Shown here in pieces: positions 57,237 to 64,000 of a stretch of 64,000 bases of DNA. Within the stretch, counting starts at the first letter, position 1. Each line of letters begins with the position of its first letter. The stretch covers positions 307,674 through 371,673 of the forward strand of contig NZ_KB908059.1 in NCBI RefSeq assembly GCF_000382325.1, in the 5' to 3' direction. The stretch is from Woodsholea maritima DSM 17123 (lineage in GTDB: Bacteria > Pseudomonadota > Alphaproteobacteria > Caulobacterales > Maricaulaceae). The translations under genes and the position numbers were made by a program. The notes beneath the pieces are model-generated. The model saw nothing but the letters and a program-made list of their open reading frames with translations. It had not been told where the DNA came from and made no database searches.

Positions 57237-58531
57237 GTTCATCCTTTCCCCTGCGCCGGTTTGCGCCCCTATTGGGCGCGCAAACCCTGGGCGCGCTGAA
57301 CGATAATCTGTTTCGCTATGCCCTGGTGACGCTGGCAACTTTTGAAGGCCTGACCATTTTGGACCTAGATCGCCAGGTCATGGTGCCCATCGCGGCCACC
57401 GCCCTGACCTTGCCGATCTTCCTCTTCTCCGCCGTGGCCGGCCAGGTGGCCGACCGTTGGGACCGCATGGCGATTTTACGCATCACCAAACTGGCCGAGA
57501 TTGTCTTGATGACGCTCGCCGCCCTCGCCTTCTGGCTCAATTCTGCCTGGCTGTTGCTGGGGACATTATTTGCCATGGGCGTACAATCGGCCTTCTTCAT
57601 TCCCGCCCGCTCTGCGGCTATGCCCAGCCTGCTCCAGGGTAGAGCCCTCATCCGCGGCAATGCAATGATGAGCGGCGCGGTCAATATGGCGATTTTGATT
57701 GGCGCGGGTCTGGGCACCGGCCTGGTGCGTCAAGATCAAGGCCCGCTGATCATTGGCGCGATTTTGATCCTAGTTGGCGTGCTGGGCTGGGCTTCGATAC
57801 GCGCGGGCGCGCCGCTGCCCGTCAGTGATCCCAGCTTGAAAGTCCGCTGGAATATTATCGGTGAAACCGCACGCCAATTGCGCTTTGCCTATCAGGCCAA
57901 GCCCGTGTTTCGCGCCTTGTTAGGGGTGGCCTGGTTCTGGATGCTGGCCGCAGCCATCGTGACCCTTTTGCCGCTCTATTGCGCTGAAGTCCTGGGCGCG
58001 GATGAGACTGTGGTGTTGGTTTTCAGCGCGCTTTTCACCGTATGTGCCGCCCTGGGCGCGATCATTTGCGGCGCGCTGGCGCGTCATGAAGATAGCCTTT
58101 TGTTGTCCTTGATTGGTGCGGTGGGCCTGATCGCCTTCCCGCTGGACATTATGATCACCGGCTGGGGGCAAAGTGCTGGCGAAACGCTCATTGGGGCCAA
58201 AGCCTTCTTCACCGATCCGGCCCATTGGCGCATCACCTTTGATCTGGCTATGGCCGCGATCTGCACCGGGCTTTATGTGGTGCCCTTACAAGCCATGGCT
58301 CAACGCCGCGCTGATCCGGAAAAACGCGCGCGCCTGCTCGCCGCAGGCAGTATTCTCTACGCCGCTTCGGCCAGTCTGGGCCAATTCGTGCTCGCCGGGC
58401 TCAACCTCGCCCATCTGCCGTTGCAAGGCGCCTTCGGCTTCATCGCCCTGGGCAGTTTAGCGGTGGCGCTTTTCATGGCGTGGCGCATGAGCTTGCGTCA
58501 CACGCCCATTCAGTCGGGGAAATTGCAGTAA
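57233..58531 (+). CDS. MFS transporter, LplT-like (lysophospholipid flippase type)
   Basis: 432 residues, twelve helices. The N-terminal signature LGALNDNLFRYALVTLATF is characteristic of LplT and of the MFS half of LplT-Aas fusions, which flip lysophosphatidylethanolamine inward for re-acylation. Coupling to a PlsC-family acyltransferase parallels the LplT-Aas partnership and suggests a lysophospholipid repair unit. Start: the ATG at 57233 overlapping the plsC stop. Confidence 0.8.
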   Translation: MSSSFPLRRFAPLLGAQTLGALNDNLFRYALVTLATFEGLTILDLDRQVMVPIAATALTLPIFLFSAVAGQVADRWDRMAILRITKLAEIVLMTLAALAFWLNSAWLLLGTLFAMGVQSAFFIPARSAAMPSLLQGRALIRGNAMMSGAVNMAILIGAGLGTGLVRQDQGPLIIGAILILVGVLGWASIRAGAPLPVSDPSLKVRWNIIGETARQLRFAYQAKPVFRALLGVAWFWMLAAAIVTLLPLYCAEVLGADETVVLVFSALFTVCAALGAIICGALARHEDSLLLSLIGAVGLIAFPLDIMITGWGQSAGETLIGAKAFFTDPAHWRITFDLAMAAICTGLYVVPLQAMAQRRADPEKRARLLAAGSILYAASASLGQFVLAGLNLAHLPLQGAFGFIALGSLAVALFMAWRMSLRHTPIQSGKLQ

Positions 58532-58583
58532 TCATCTTCATGTGCTCTCGCCAAATCGCTTCAGTGCGAGTAAATCGGATTCC

Positions 58584-59738
58584 ATGGATTTTATCACAAC
58601 GACCGAGGCCTTGCGTGAGGCCTGTGCGAAGCTCTCGCAAGAAGACTTCGTTGCCATTGATACCGAATTTATGCGCGAGAGCACCTTCTGGCCGCAATTG
58701 TGCTTGATTCAAGCCGCCGGGGGCGAAACCGAAGTGTTGATCGACCCGATGGCCAACGGGATCGACCTCGCCCCCTTCTTTGCACTGTTGCGCGATGAAA
58801 AGGTGATGAAGGTTTTCCACGCCTGTCGCCAGGATTTAGAGATTTTCTATCATCTGGGCGGGGGCGTAATCCCCAAGCCACTGTTCGACACCCAGATTGC
58901 CGCCATGGCCGTGGGTCTTGGCGATAGCATCTCGTATGACAATCTGGTGCGTGCGCGCTTGGATCTCGATCTGGATAAAGGCCCGCGCTTTACCGACTGG
59001 TCGCGCCGACCCTTAAGCCAGGGCCAGCTGGGCTATGCGCTCAATGATGTGACGCATTTGCGTGATCTCTATCCCGGTCTGCGCGCCGATCTCGACAAGA
59101 AAAATCGCAGCGAATGGCTGGTCGAGGAAATGCGCGTGCTGACCACGCCCGCCACCTATGAGATGCAGCCCGAAGACGCCTGGAAGCGGCTGAAATTGCG
59201 CAAAACCTCACCGCGTTGGCTCGCCGCCTTGAAGGCCGCTGCGGCCTGGCGTGAAAGCGAAGCGCAAAACCGTGACATCCCGCGCAACCGCATCATCAAA
59301 GATGATGGCCTTTACGAACTGGCCCATGCCGCCCCGCAAAGCCTGGAGGCGCTCAGCGGTCTTCGCGCCGTGCCCAAGGGCTTTGAACGCTCCAAACCGG
59401 CAGAGCGTTTGGTCGCGATGATGAAAGAGGCTTTGGCCGATCCCAAAGCCTATGCGCCGCAAGTGGAAAAATCGCTGCCCCCGCCCAATAATCTGGGCCC
59501 GGTGATTGAGATGTTGAAAGTCTATCTGCGCGTGGTGGCCGAACAGGCCGATGTGGCCCCGCGCCTGATCGCAACCGTGCCGGATCTGGAAAAACTGGCC
59601 GCCGATGATAATGCCGATATCCAGGCCATGACCGGCTGGCGGCGGAAATTATTTGGCGAACCTGCGCTGCGTTTAAAGCGCGGGGAGCTGGCACTGGTCC
59701 TCGAAAAGGGCCAGGTCGAGGCCGTCGAACTGGAATAA
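58584..59738 (+). CDS. rnd: Ribonuclease D
   Basis: 3'-5' exoribonuclease for tRNA 3' maturation, 384 residues from the ATG at 58584 (MDFITTTEAL); a GTG at 58542 is in frame but unlikely. DEDD residues: FVAIDTEFMRE (DxE, about 22), HACRQDLEIF, and the YALNDVTHL (YxxxD) motif near 164. Two HRDC domains follow (about 205-290 and 300-370). Confidence 0.94.
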   Translation: MDFITTTEALREACAKLSQEDFVAIDTEFMRESTFWPQLCLIQAAGGETEVLIDPMANGIDLAPFFALLRDEKVMKVFHACRQDLEIFYHLGGGVIPKPLFDTQIAAMAVGLGDSISYDNLVRARLDLDLDKGPRFTDWSRRPLSQGQLGYALNDVTHLRDLYPGLRADLDKKNRSEWLVEEMRVLTTPATYEMQPEDAWKRLKLRKTSPRWLAALKAAAAWRESEAQNRDIPRNRIIKDDGLYELAHAAPQSLEALSGLRAVPKGFERSKPAERLVAMMKEALADPKAYAPQVEKSLPPPNNLGPVIEMLKVYLRVVAEQADVAPRLIATVPDLEKLAADDNADIQAMTGWRRKLFGEPALRLKRGELALVLEKGQVEAVELE

Positions 59739-59742
59739 AATA

Positions 59743-59765
59743 AGCCCCGCTTATAAAGCGGGGCT
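59743..59765 (+). terminator. rnd terminator
   Basis: 9-bp stem AGCCCCGCT / AGCGGGGCT with a 5-base loop (TATAA) and TTTTT after it, immediately following the rnd stop; ends the tetR-plsC-lplT-rnd cluster. Confidence 0.92.
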
Positions 59766-59787
59766 TTTTCGACGCACCTACCGGGGA

Positions 59788-60522
59788 CTAATAAGCGCGT
59801 TGTAGGATCTCGATACCATCTTGTGGGCTGCGGCAGGGCACTTCAAACCGGGCGACATCGCCGGGGCCTTGCTGATCGTGAACCTCACCGTCTTCCAGCT
59901 CAAAACGCTCGCCATAAAAGGCCGCCTCCATGGCGCTAATAATGATGACCGAAGCCCCCGTCGTCATCTCCATCCGGCTATCCAAAGCGCCATACCAGGT
60001 CGAAACCTCACCATGGTTACGATCCGCCTCGCCAACCGCAAACGCGACATAAGGCGCACCTGGGGCCAAGGTGATCGGCAAATCACTGTCCCCATAGGAC
60101 CCGATATTTACATCGATCAAAACACGATGACCGCGGTCATAGCCTTCATTCGAAACTGGGGCACAAACTTCCAGGAAGTCACGGCTCAGCACGCTATCAT
60201 TGGCCCCCACCAACCATTGATGATCACGCAGATCGACATCCTCGTGTCGGTCATAGTCATGATCGCCATCGCGTAATTCATCCACACCCCGTGACAAGGC
60301 TTCACCGGTTTCTTCCAGACCATGAGAGAGCGCATCACCCGCTTCACGCGCGCCGCGCTCTAGCCCTTCAATAACCGGGGTAGTGTTGATCTCTTCGGCT
60401 TTTGAAAACCAGCCATTAATACGTGCGTAGTGAAAGGCATATAAAAGCCCAACCCCAATCACGATCAGTAAAATAATGACAAAAATTGCCCGAAAGAATG
60501 CCGACACGATCGCCCTCCTCAC
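59788..60522 (-). CDS. Membrane-anchored protein of unknown function
   Basis: 244 residues with one N-terminal membrane anchor (about residues 9-32, rich in Ile/Leu/Val) and a charged helical stretch (about 45-95, with EGLERGAREAGDALSHGLEETGEALSRG and an Asp/His-rich DGDHDYDRHEDVD). The rest (about 100-244) is probably a beta-rich extracytoplasmic domain with two Cys (CAPVSNEG and EVPCRS) that could bond. I do not recognise the family. It is followed on the same strand by nothing; the MscS gene lies upstream, 61 bases away, so they may be cotranscribed. Confidence 0.7.
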   Translation of the reverse strand: MRRAIVSAFFRAIFVIILLIVIGVGLLYAFHYARINGWFSKAEEINTTPVIEGLERGAREAGDALSHGLEETGEALSRGVDELRDGDHDYDRHEDVDLRDHQWLVGANDSVLSRDFLEVCAPVSNEGYDRGHRVLIDVNIGSYGDSDLPITLAPGAPYVAFAVGEADRNHGEVSTWYGALDSRMEMTTGASVIIISAMEAAFYGERFELEDGEVHDQQGPGDVARFEVPCRSPQDGIEILQRAY

Positions 60523-60583
60523 CCAGATTGATCTTCATAAGAACAACGCCAGATGACGAAAAAGGTTTCTTCGGCTTCAAACT

Positions 60584-61963
60584 TTATTCTGAAGGCGGAG
60601 CAACAATTTCCGCCCCATTGCGCGGTAAGGCTTTGACATAAATATCCATTTGCGGGAAAGGGATCTCTATTCCCGCCTCATGCAAGCCATCCCAGATCGC
60701 CAGATATACATCACTGCGCACATTGGCCTGACCGGCTTCGGGATCGGTAATCCAGAAGCGCAGATCAAAATCGACCGAGCTATCGCCAAACCCCATCAAA
60801 TTGCAGACCGGGGTTTTATCTTTGTACACACGCTTGACACTTAAAGCAGCCTCAATGGCGATGGCCTGCACCGCGCGCAAATCACGGGTATTATACGCCA
60901 CGCCAAAGGGAGCATGCAGACGCACTTGCTTATCCGAATGGGACCAATTGGTGACACCCTCGGCGATGAATTGCTCGTTCGGGATCAGCATTTCAGTGCC
61001 ATCCCGGGTGCGCACCGCGACATAGCGCGACTTCATTTCCGTGACCCAGCCAAAAACACCACCCACTTCAATGGTATCGCCGGGCTTAATGGATTTATCG
61101 GCCAGCAAGGTGAAACCCGCGGCAAAGTTCGCCACGGTTTTTTGAAGGCCCAGCCCCACCCCGATACCAACCGCACCGGAGAAAATCGCCAAAGTCGCCA
61201 GATTGAAGCCCGTCATCTGCAAGGCGATTAACAATGCGACCACGGGCAACAAGACGCCCAGAACCTTGGAAATCATGGCGCGGAAGGCCGGGGACAATTC
61301 CTCGGTATGTTCCAGCTGGCGATCAATCGCGCGCCCGGCAAAGGAGGCCGCCCAGAACAGAACACCGAAATAGATAATCGTGCGCAGGACATCAAACAGG
61401 CTGAGATCAACCGCCTCACCATCAGGCGTTTGTCCCAAAGGAATGGCCAGGGTTTGCAGCTGGAAGATCACATCATCCAGCAGGCCAAAGACATCCAGCG
61501 CCGCAACCGGCCAAGCGATATAAAAGGCGACATTCGACCAGAATTTAGACCGGATCACCAAGGTCACGGCGCGAATGATCAGCCAGGCCGTCATCAGACT
61601 GATCGCGGCATCTAAAAAGTGATGGGCTTGATCAAGGCTGCCCATCACCACACGAATACCGGCCAAAAAGGCCAGCAAGGCCACAGGGGTCGCCAAGGCG
61701 AAACCGGCCGACGCCAGACGACGGATCACCCCGGTCTGATTGACCATATTGGTGCGATTATAGATGAAGGTGCGTAGCTTAGGCCCAAAGACCACCGCCG
61801 GGATCAACGCCCCAAAAATCAGGCACAGCTGAACCGCATTATTAACGGTAAACATGGCCTCAAAAATCTGATGGGCCAGGCTCAGCGCCTGCTCCTCCAA
61901 AGTATCCAGGGGAATAAGCTCGTCCAGAGCAGAGCCCGCATTGGGATCGGTTGGCGTGGTCAT
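60584..61963 (-). CDS. Mechanosensitive ion channel, MscS family
   Basis: 459 residues. Several membrane helices in the first 210 residues (more than the three of E. coli MscS), then the pore helix region GVLLPVVALLIALQMTGF and GIGVGLGLQKTVANFAAGFTLLADKSIKPGDTIEV with the hallmark Gly/Ala pattern, the beta domain (GWVTEMKSRYVAVRTRDGTEMLIPNEQF) and the cytoplasmic alpha/beta domain. Protects against hypo-osmotic shock. Upstream is the repeat island at 61964. Confidence 0.9.
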   Translation of the reverse strand: MTTPTDPNAGSALDELIPLDTLEEQALSLAHQIFEAMFTVNNAVQLCLIFGALIPAVVFGPKLRTFIYNRTNMVNQTGVIRRLASAGFALATPVALLAFLAGIRVVMGSLDQAHHFLDAAISLMTAWLIIRAVTLVIRSKFWSNVAFYIAWPVAALDVFGLLDDVIFQLQTLAIPLGQTPDGEAVDLSLFDVLRTIIYFGVLFWAASFAGRAIDRQLEHTEELSPAFRAMISKVLGVLLPVVALLIALQMTGFNLATLAIFSGAVGIGVGLGLQKTVANFAAGFTLLADKSIKPGDTIEVGGVFGWVTEMKSRYVAVRTRDGTEMLIPNEQFIAEGVTNWSHSDKQVRLHAPFGVAYNTRDLRAVQAIAIEAALSVKRVYKDKTPVCNLMGFGDSSVDFDLRFWITDPEAGQANVRSDVYLAIWDGLHEAGIEIPFPQMDIYVKALPRNGAEIVAPPSE

Positions 61964-62168
61964 CAGATAAATCCTAAGCTTCGCCGTGAGCTTAGTCTGA
62001 TTTTGCGCGCCCCTCTAGTGGGTAAGTGAGGGGCATGCCTGTCGCCCCGGACTTGAGCGGGGGCCATGTCGGAAGGTTTGAACCTAGGTCTCGATGCGTA
62101 AAATATACGGCACGCTCACGGCATGGATGCCAGATCAAGTCTGGCATGACTGAGGAAGAGTGCGCTCC

Positions 62169-62211
62169 CCTGTTTACGGGGGAGCTGTCAGCGAAGCTGA
62201 CTGAGGGGGCA
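62169..62211. repeat. Interspersed repeat unit C, copy 2
   Basis: CCTGTTTACGGGGGAGCTGT-...-CTGACTGAGGGGGCA, matching 41764-41805 except for GAAG versus ATCG in the middle. Confidence 0.8.
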
Positions 62212-62250
62212 TGGAAGCCAAGAAGGTTATGCTGCACATGTTCTCATACT

Positions 62251-62336
62251 GTCATCCCGGACGAACGACAGTGAGATCCGGTATCTGTTGAAGTAACCAT
62301 CAAGGTTCATAGATCCCCGATCAAGTCGGGGATGAC
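62251..62336. repeat. Interspersed palindromic repeat unit A, copy 2
   Basis: 86 bases bounded by GTCATCCCGG and GGGGATGAC with interior GTATCTGTTGAAGTAACCAT and CAAGGTTCATAGATCC, identical in the copy at 62613-62699 apart from the hairpin arms. Confidence 0.88.
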
Positions 62337-62342
62337 AAAGTC

Positions 62343-62391
62343 GGCCCGAAGGGTCGCAAGGACGACCGTCCGCCCGCAGCGCAGCGAGGAC
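62343..62391. repeat. Interspersed repeat unit B, copy 3
   Basis: 49 bases containing CGCAAGGACGACCGTCCGCC and GCAGCGAGGA, as at 41492-41541, followed by the same CGCGGCCCCGGACTTGATCC unit. The first 14 bases differ (GGCCCGAAGGGTCG). Confidence 0.8.
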
Positions 62392-62612
62392 ATAATAACA
62401 AGAAACGCGGCCCCGGACTTGATCCGGGGTCCATCGACCCCGAAGGGTCGCAAGCGCGAATGTCCTCAAGTAGCCGACAGGCGATAGGACAAATAAAAAG
62501 CGTCCGCCCCCAGTGAAGCGAGGATTTGTCTAAGAAAAACGCCCCCTCCGGTCCTATCGGGCCACCTCCCCCGCCTTGCAGGGGAGGACAATGCTCTATT
62601 AGAGCGTAAACT

Positions 62613-62699
62613 GTCATCCCGGCCCAGCAATAGCGAAGAGCCGGTATCTGTTGAAGTAACCATCAAGGTTCATAGATCCCGGATCAAGTCCGGGATGAC
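62613..62699. repeat. Interspersed palindromic repeat unit A, copy 3
   Basis: 87 bases, the closest relative of the unit at 62251-62336: the same 36-base interior and the same ends, with changed arms (GATCCCGGATCAAGTCCGGG versus GATCCCCGATCAAGTCGGGG). Confidence 0.88.
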
Positions 62700-62721
62700 A
62701 GGCTGAATTCAAAACAAAAAA

Positions 62722-62744
62722 GGCCCCGGATTTAATCCGGGGCC
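62722..62744. repeat. GC-rich palindrome abutting the IS element
   Basis: GGCCCCGGA-TTTAA-TCCGGGGCC, perfect 9-bp arms. On the minus strand it is followed by TTTTTTGTTTT and would act as a terminator. The IS end follows at once. Confidence 0.85.
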
Positions 62745-62757
62745 GCAGACTGCTGAC

Positions 62758-62785
62758 AAACCCCTGGCCTTTGCCGGGGGTTTTT
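62758..62785 (+). terminator. Hairpin with T-run in the IS left end
   Basis: AAACCCCTGGC / GCCGGGGGTTT stem with a CTTT loop and a five-T run, between the IS end and the transposase ATG. It would stop readthrough from outside promoters into the transposase, a device seen in several IS families. Confidence 0.65.
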
Positions 62786-62799
62786 GATTCATTGGTTTC

Positions 62800-64000
62800 A
62801 TGTTGAAGAAACCCTCCCCCCAGCAGACCGCTTTTGAGCTGGTCAGTCTCGAGAGTTTGGTTCCCAGCGATCACTTGCTTCGCAAGATCGACGCGGTGAT
62901 CGACTTTTCGTTCATCCATGATCGCGTTGCGGGACTTTACTGCCCCGACAATGGCCGTCCGCCGCTGGATCCGACGCTGATGTTCAAGGCTTTGTTCATC
63001 GGTTATCTGTTTGGCATCCGCTCGGAGCGCCAGCTGGTTCGAGAGATAGAAGTCAACGTGGCTTATCGGTGGTTCCTGCGGCTGAATCTGAGCGACAAGG
63101 TGTTCGATGCCTCGACGCTGAGCCAGAACCGGCGGCGGCGTTACAACGACGCGAGCGTGGCCCAGGACATCTTCGACCATATCGTGAGCCAGGCGATCAC
63201 CCACAAGCTTGTCGACGGCACGGTGCTCTATACGGATTCCACGCATCTGAAGGCGAATGCCAACAAGGGCAAATACGATCTGGCCCAGATCGAGAAGTCC
63301 CGTGTCGACTATTGGGCGGATCTGGACAAGGCCATCGAGGCGGAGCGCAATCTGCACGGCCAGAAGCCGCTGAAGGAGAAGGTCCGGGAGCCGCAAGTGA
63401 AGGAGACCAAGGTCAGCTGCACCGATCCCGACAGCGGCTACATGGTGCGCGAGGGCAAGCCCAAGGGCTTCTTCTATCTCGATCACCGCACGGTGGACGG
63501 TCGGCTGGGGATCGTCACGGACACCTTTGCCACACCGGCCAATGTGCATGACAGCATCGTTTATCTCTCCCGGCTGGATCGCCAGCGCCAGCGCTTCGAC
63601 TTCAACGTGAAGGCGGTTGGGCTTGATGCGGGCTACGCCACAGCGGGCATCGCCAAGGGGCTGGAGGAGCGGGACATTCTGGGGGTGACCGGTTACCGCA
63701 GGCCAGCCCCGCCGAAGTCTGGCATGATGCGCAAGTCAACCTTCACCTATGAGGAGCAGGCCGACGGCTATCGCTGCCCGCAAGGCCAGTTGCTGACCTA
63801 TGCGACTACGGATCGCAACGGCTACAAGCACTACCGCTCCGATCCGGCCATTTGCAGAACCTGCCCGCTTCTGGCCTCTTGTACCTCCAATGCGAAAGCG
63901 GAACGGACCCTGACCCGCCATGTCTGGCAGGACGCCCGCGAGCGGACCGATGCCCATCGCCTGACGCCCTGGGGCAAGGCTATCTACAAACGCCGAAAGG
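62800..64000 (+). CDS. IS1182 family transposase (3' end outside window)
   Basis: About 400 codons from the ATG at 62800 (MLKKPSPQQTAFELVSL). The N-terminal domain (VPSDHLLRKIDAVIDFSFI, GRPPLDPTLMFKALFIGYL) and DDE core (YTDSTHLKAN with the first Asp, GLDAGYAT with the second) fit the IS1182 family, followed by the Cys-containing CRTCPLLASC segment before the last catalytic Glu, which lies near or beyond the edge. No stop or frameshift in the visible part. Confidence 0.9.
   Translation, partial: MLKKPSPQQTAFELVSLESLVPSDHLLRKIDAVIDFSFIHDRVAGLYCPDNGRPPLDPTLMFKALFIGYLFGIRSERQLVREIEVNVAYRWFLRLNLSDKVFDASTLSQNRRRRYNDASVAQDIFDHIVSQAITHKLVDGTVLYTDSTHLKANANKGKYDLAQIEKSRVDYWADLDKAIEAERNLHGQKPLKEKVREPQVKETKVSCTDPDSGYMVREGKPKGFFYLDHRTVDGRLGIVTDTFATPANVHDSIVYLSRLDRQRQRFDFNVKAVGLDAGYATAGIAKGLEERDILGVTGYRRPAPPKSGMMRKSTFTYEEQADGYRCPQGQLLTYATTDRNGYKHYRSDPAICRTCPLLASCTSNAKAERTLTRHVWQDARERTDAHRLTPWGKAIYKRRK

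Larger units (their letters stand above)
61964..62744. repeat. Repeat island upstream of the IS1182 element
   Basis: 781 bases without a credible gene. Repeat units shared with 41390-41960: unit C (62169-62211), unit A (62251-62336 and 62613-62699), unit B (62343-62391) and a GGCCACCTCCCCC-type unit near 62542-62589. The last unit is a palindrome at 62722-62744 abutting the insertion sequence. Confidence 0.85.
62745..64000 (+). mobile_element. IS1182-family insertion sequence (right end outside window)
   Basis: Left end inferred at about 62745 (GCAGACTGCTGACAAACCCC), where the intergenic palindrome stops and the sequence changes character. It contains a hairpin at 62758-62785 and the transposase gene from 62800. 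Terminal repeats and target duplication cannot be verified because the right end is missing. Confidence 0.75.

Noticed and set aside
62614..63549. 311-codon minus-strand frame across the IS left end
   Set aside because: Antisense to the transposase and runs into the repeat island; no domain recognised.

Overview
The window is a stretch of alphaproteobacterial chromosome with moderately high GC. The complex I operon has an NDUFA12 homologue elsewhere in the window, there are DUF1467 and DUF2155 proteins, a short ProS, an Lpp/Mla-type envelope gene set, RNase J and clpP-clpX-lon. The block nuoA-N, birA, coaX, rnj, mce, DUF1467, proS, lolC is typical of Caulobacterales and Hyphomonadales/Maricaulales-like bacteria. 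I infer that group but cannot name the species. Nearly everything is core genome; the only clear mobile element is an IS1182-family transposase cut by the right edge.

Layout. 1-21820 (minus strand) is one long co-directional run: the fourteen nuo genes A to N (with a GFA-family gene between nuoC and nuoD), then biotin ligase, type III pantothenate kinase, RNase J, methylmalonyl-CoA epimerase, a DUF1467 protein, prolyl-tRNA synthetase and a truncated LolC/E permease. 22174-25543 (plus) is a MacAB-like tripartite efflux set split into three genes, preceded by a candidate Fur box. 25601-29827 (minus) holds a secreted S9 peptidase and a chemoreceptor. 30114-31898 has two identical tRNA-Asp genes, a CE15-like lipoprotein esterase and tRNA-Val. 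31994-33923 is a TetR regulator divergent from a sterol-desaturase-family membrane hydroxylase. 33920-41114 (minus) contains an Hpt/pseudo-receiver protein, pheA with an attenuator and a Phe-rich leader peptide, lon, clpX and clpP. 41115-41988 is a repeat island. 41989-47785 holds thiG/thiS, aroQ, accB, accC, aat, DUF2155, mlaD and NDUFA12. 47983-50643 is a large NrdJ-derived protein without recognisable catalytic motifs. 50660-53537 has a toxin-antitoxin pair and two exported pentapeptide-repeat proteins. 53637-61963 has aspS, a TetR-plsC-LplT-like cluster, rnd, an unknown membrane-anchored protein and an MscS channel. 61964-64000 is a second repeat island into which the IS1182 element is placed.

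The points most worth a second look are: the pheA attenuator with a probably leaderless Phe-rich leader peptide (36103-36264); the NrdJ-like protein that keeps the NrdJ C-terminus but seems to have lost the radical chemistry; the Hpt/receiver protein whose phosphoacceptor Asp is Asn; the Fur-box-like site on the MacAB-type promoter; and two TetR genes each with a pair of matching operators. No CRISPR array, rRNA, prophage or biosynthetic cluster was found.
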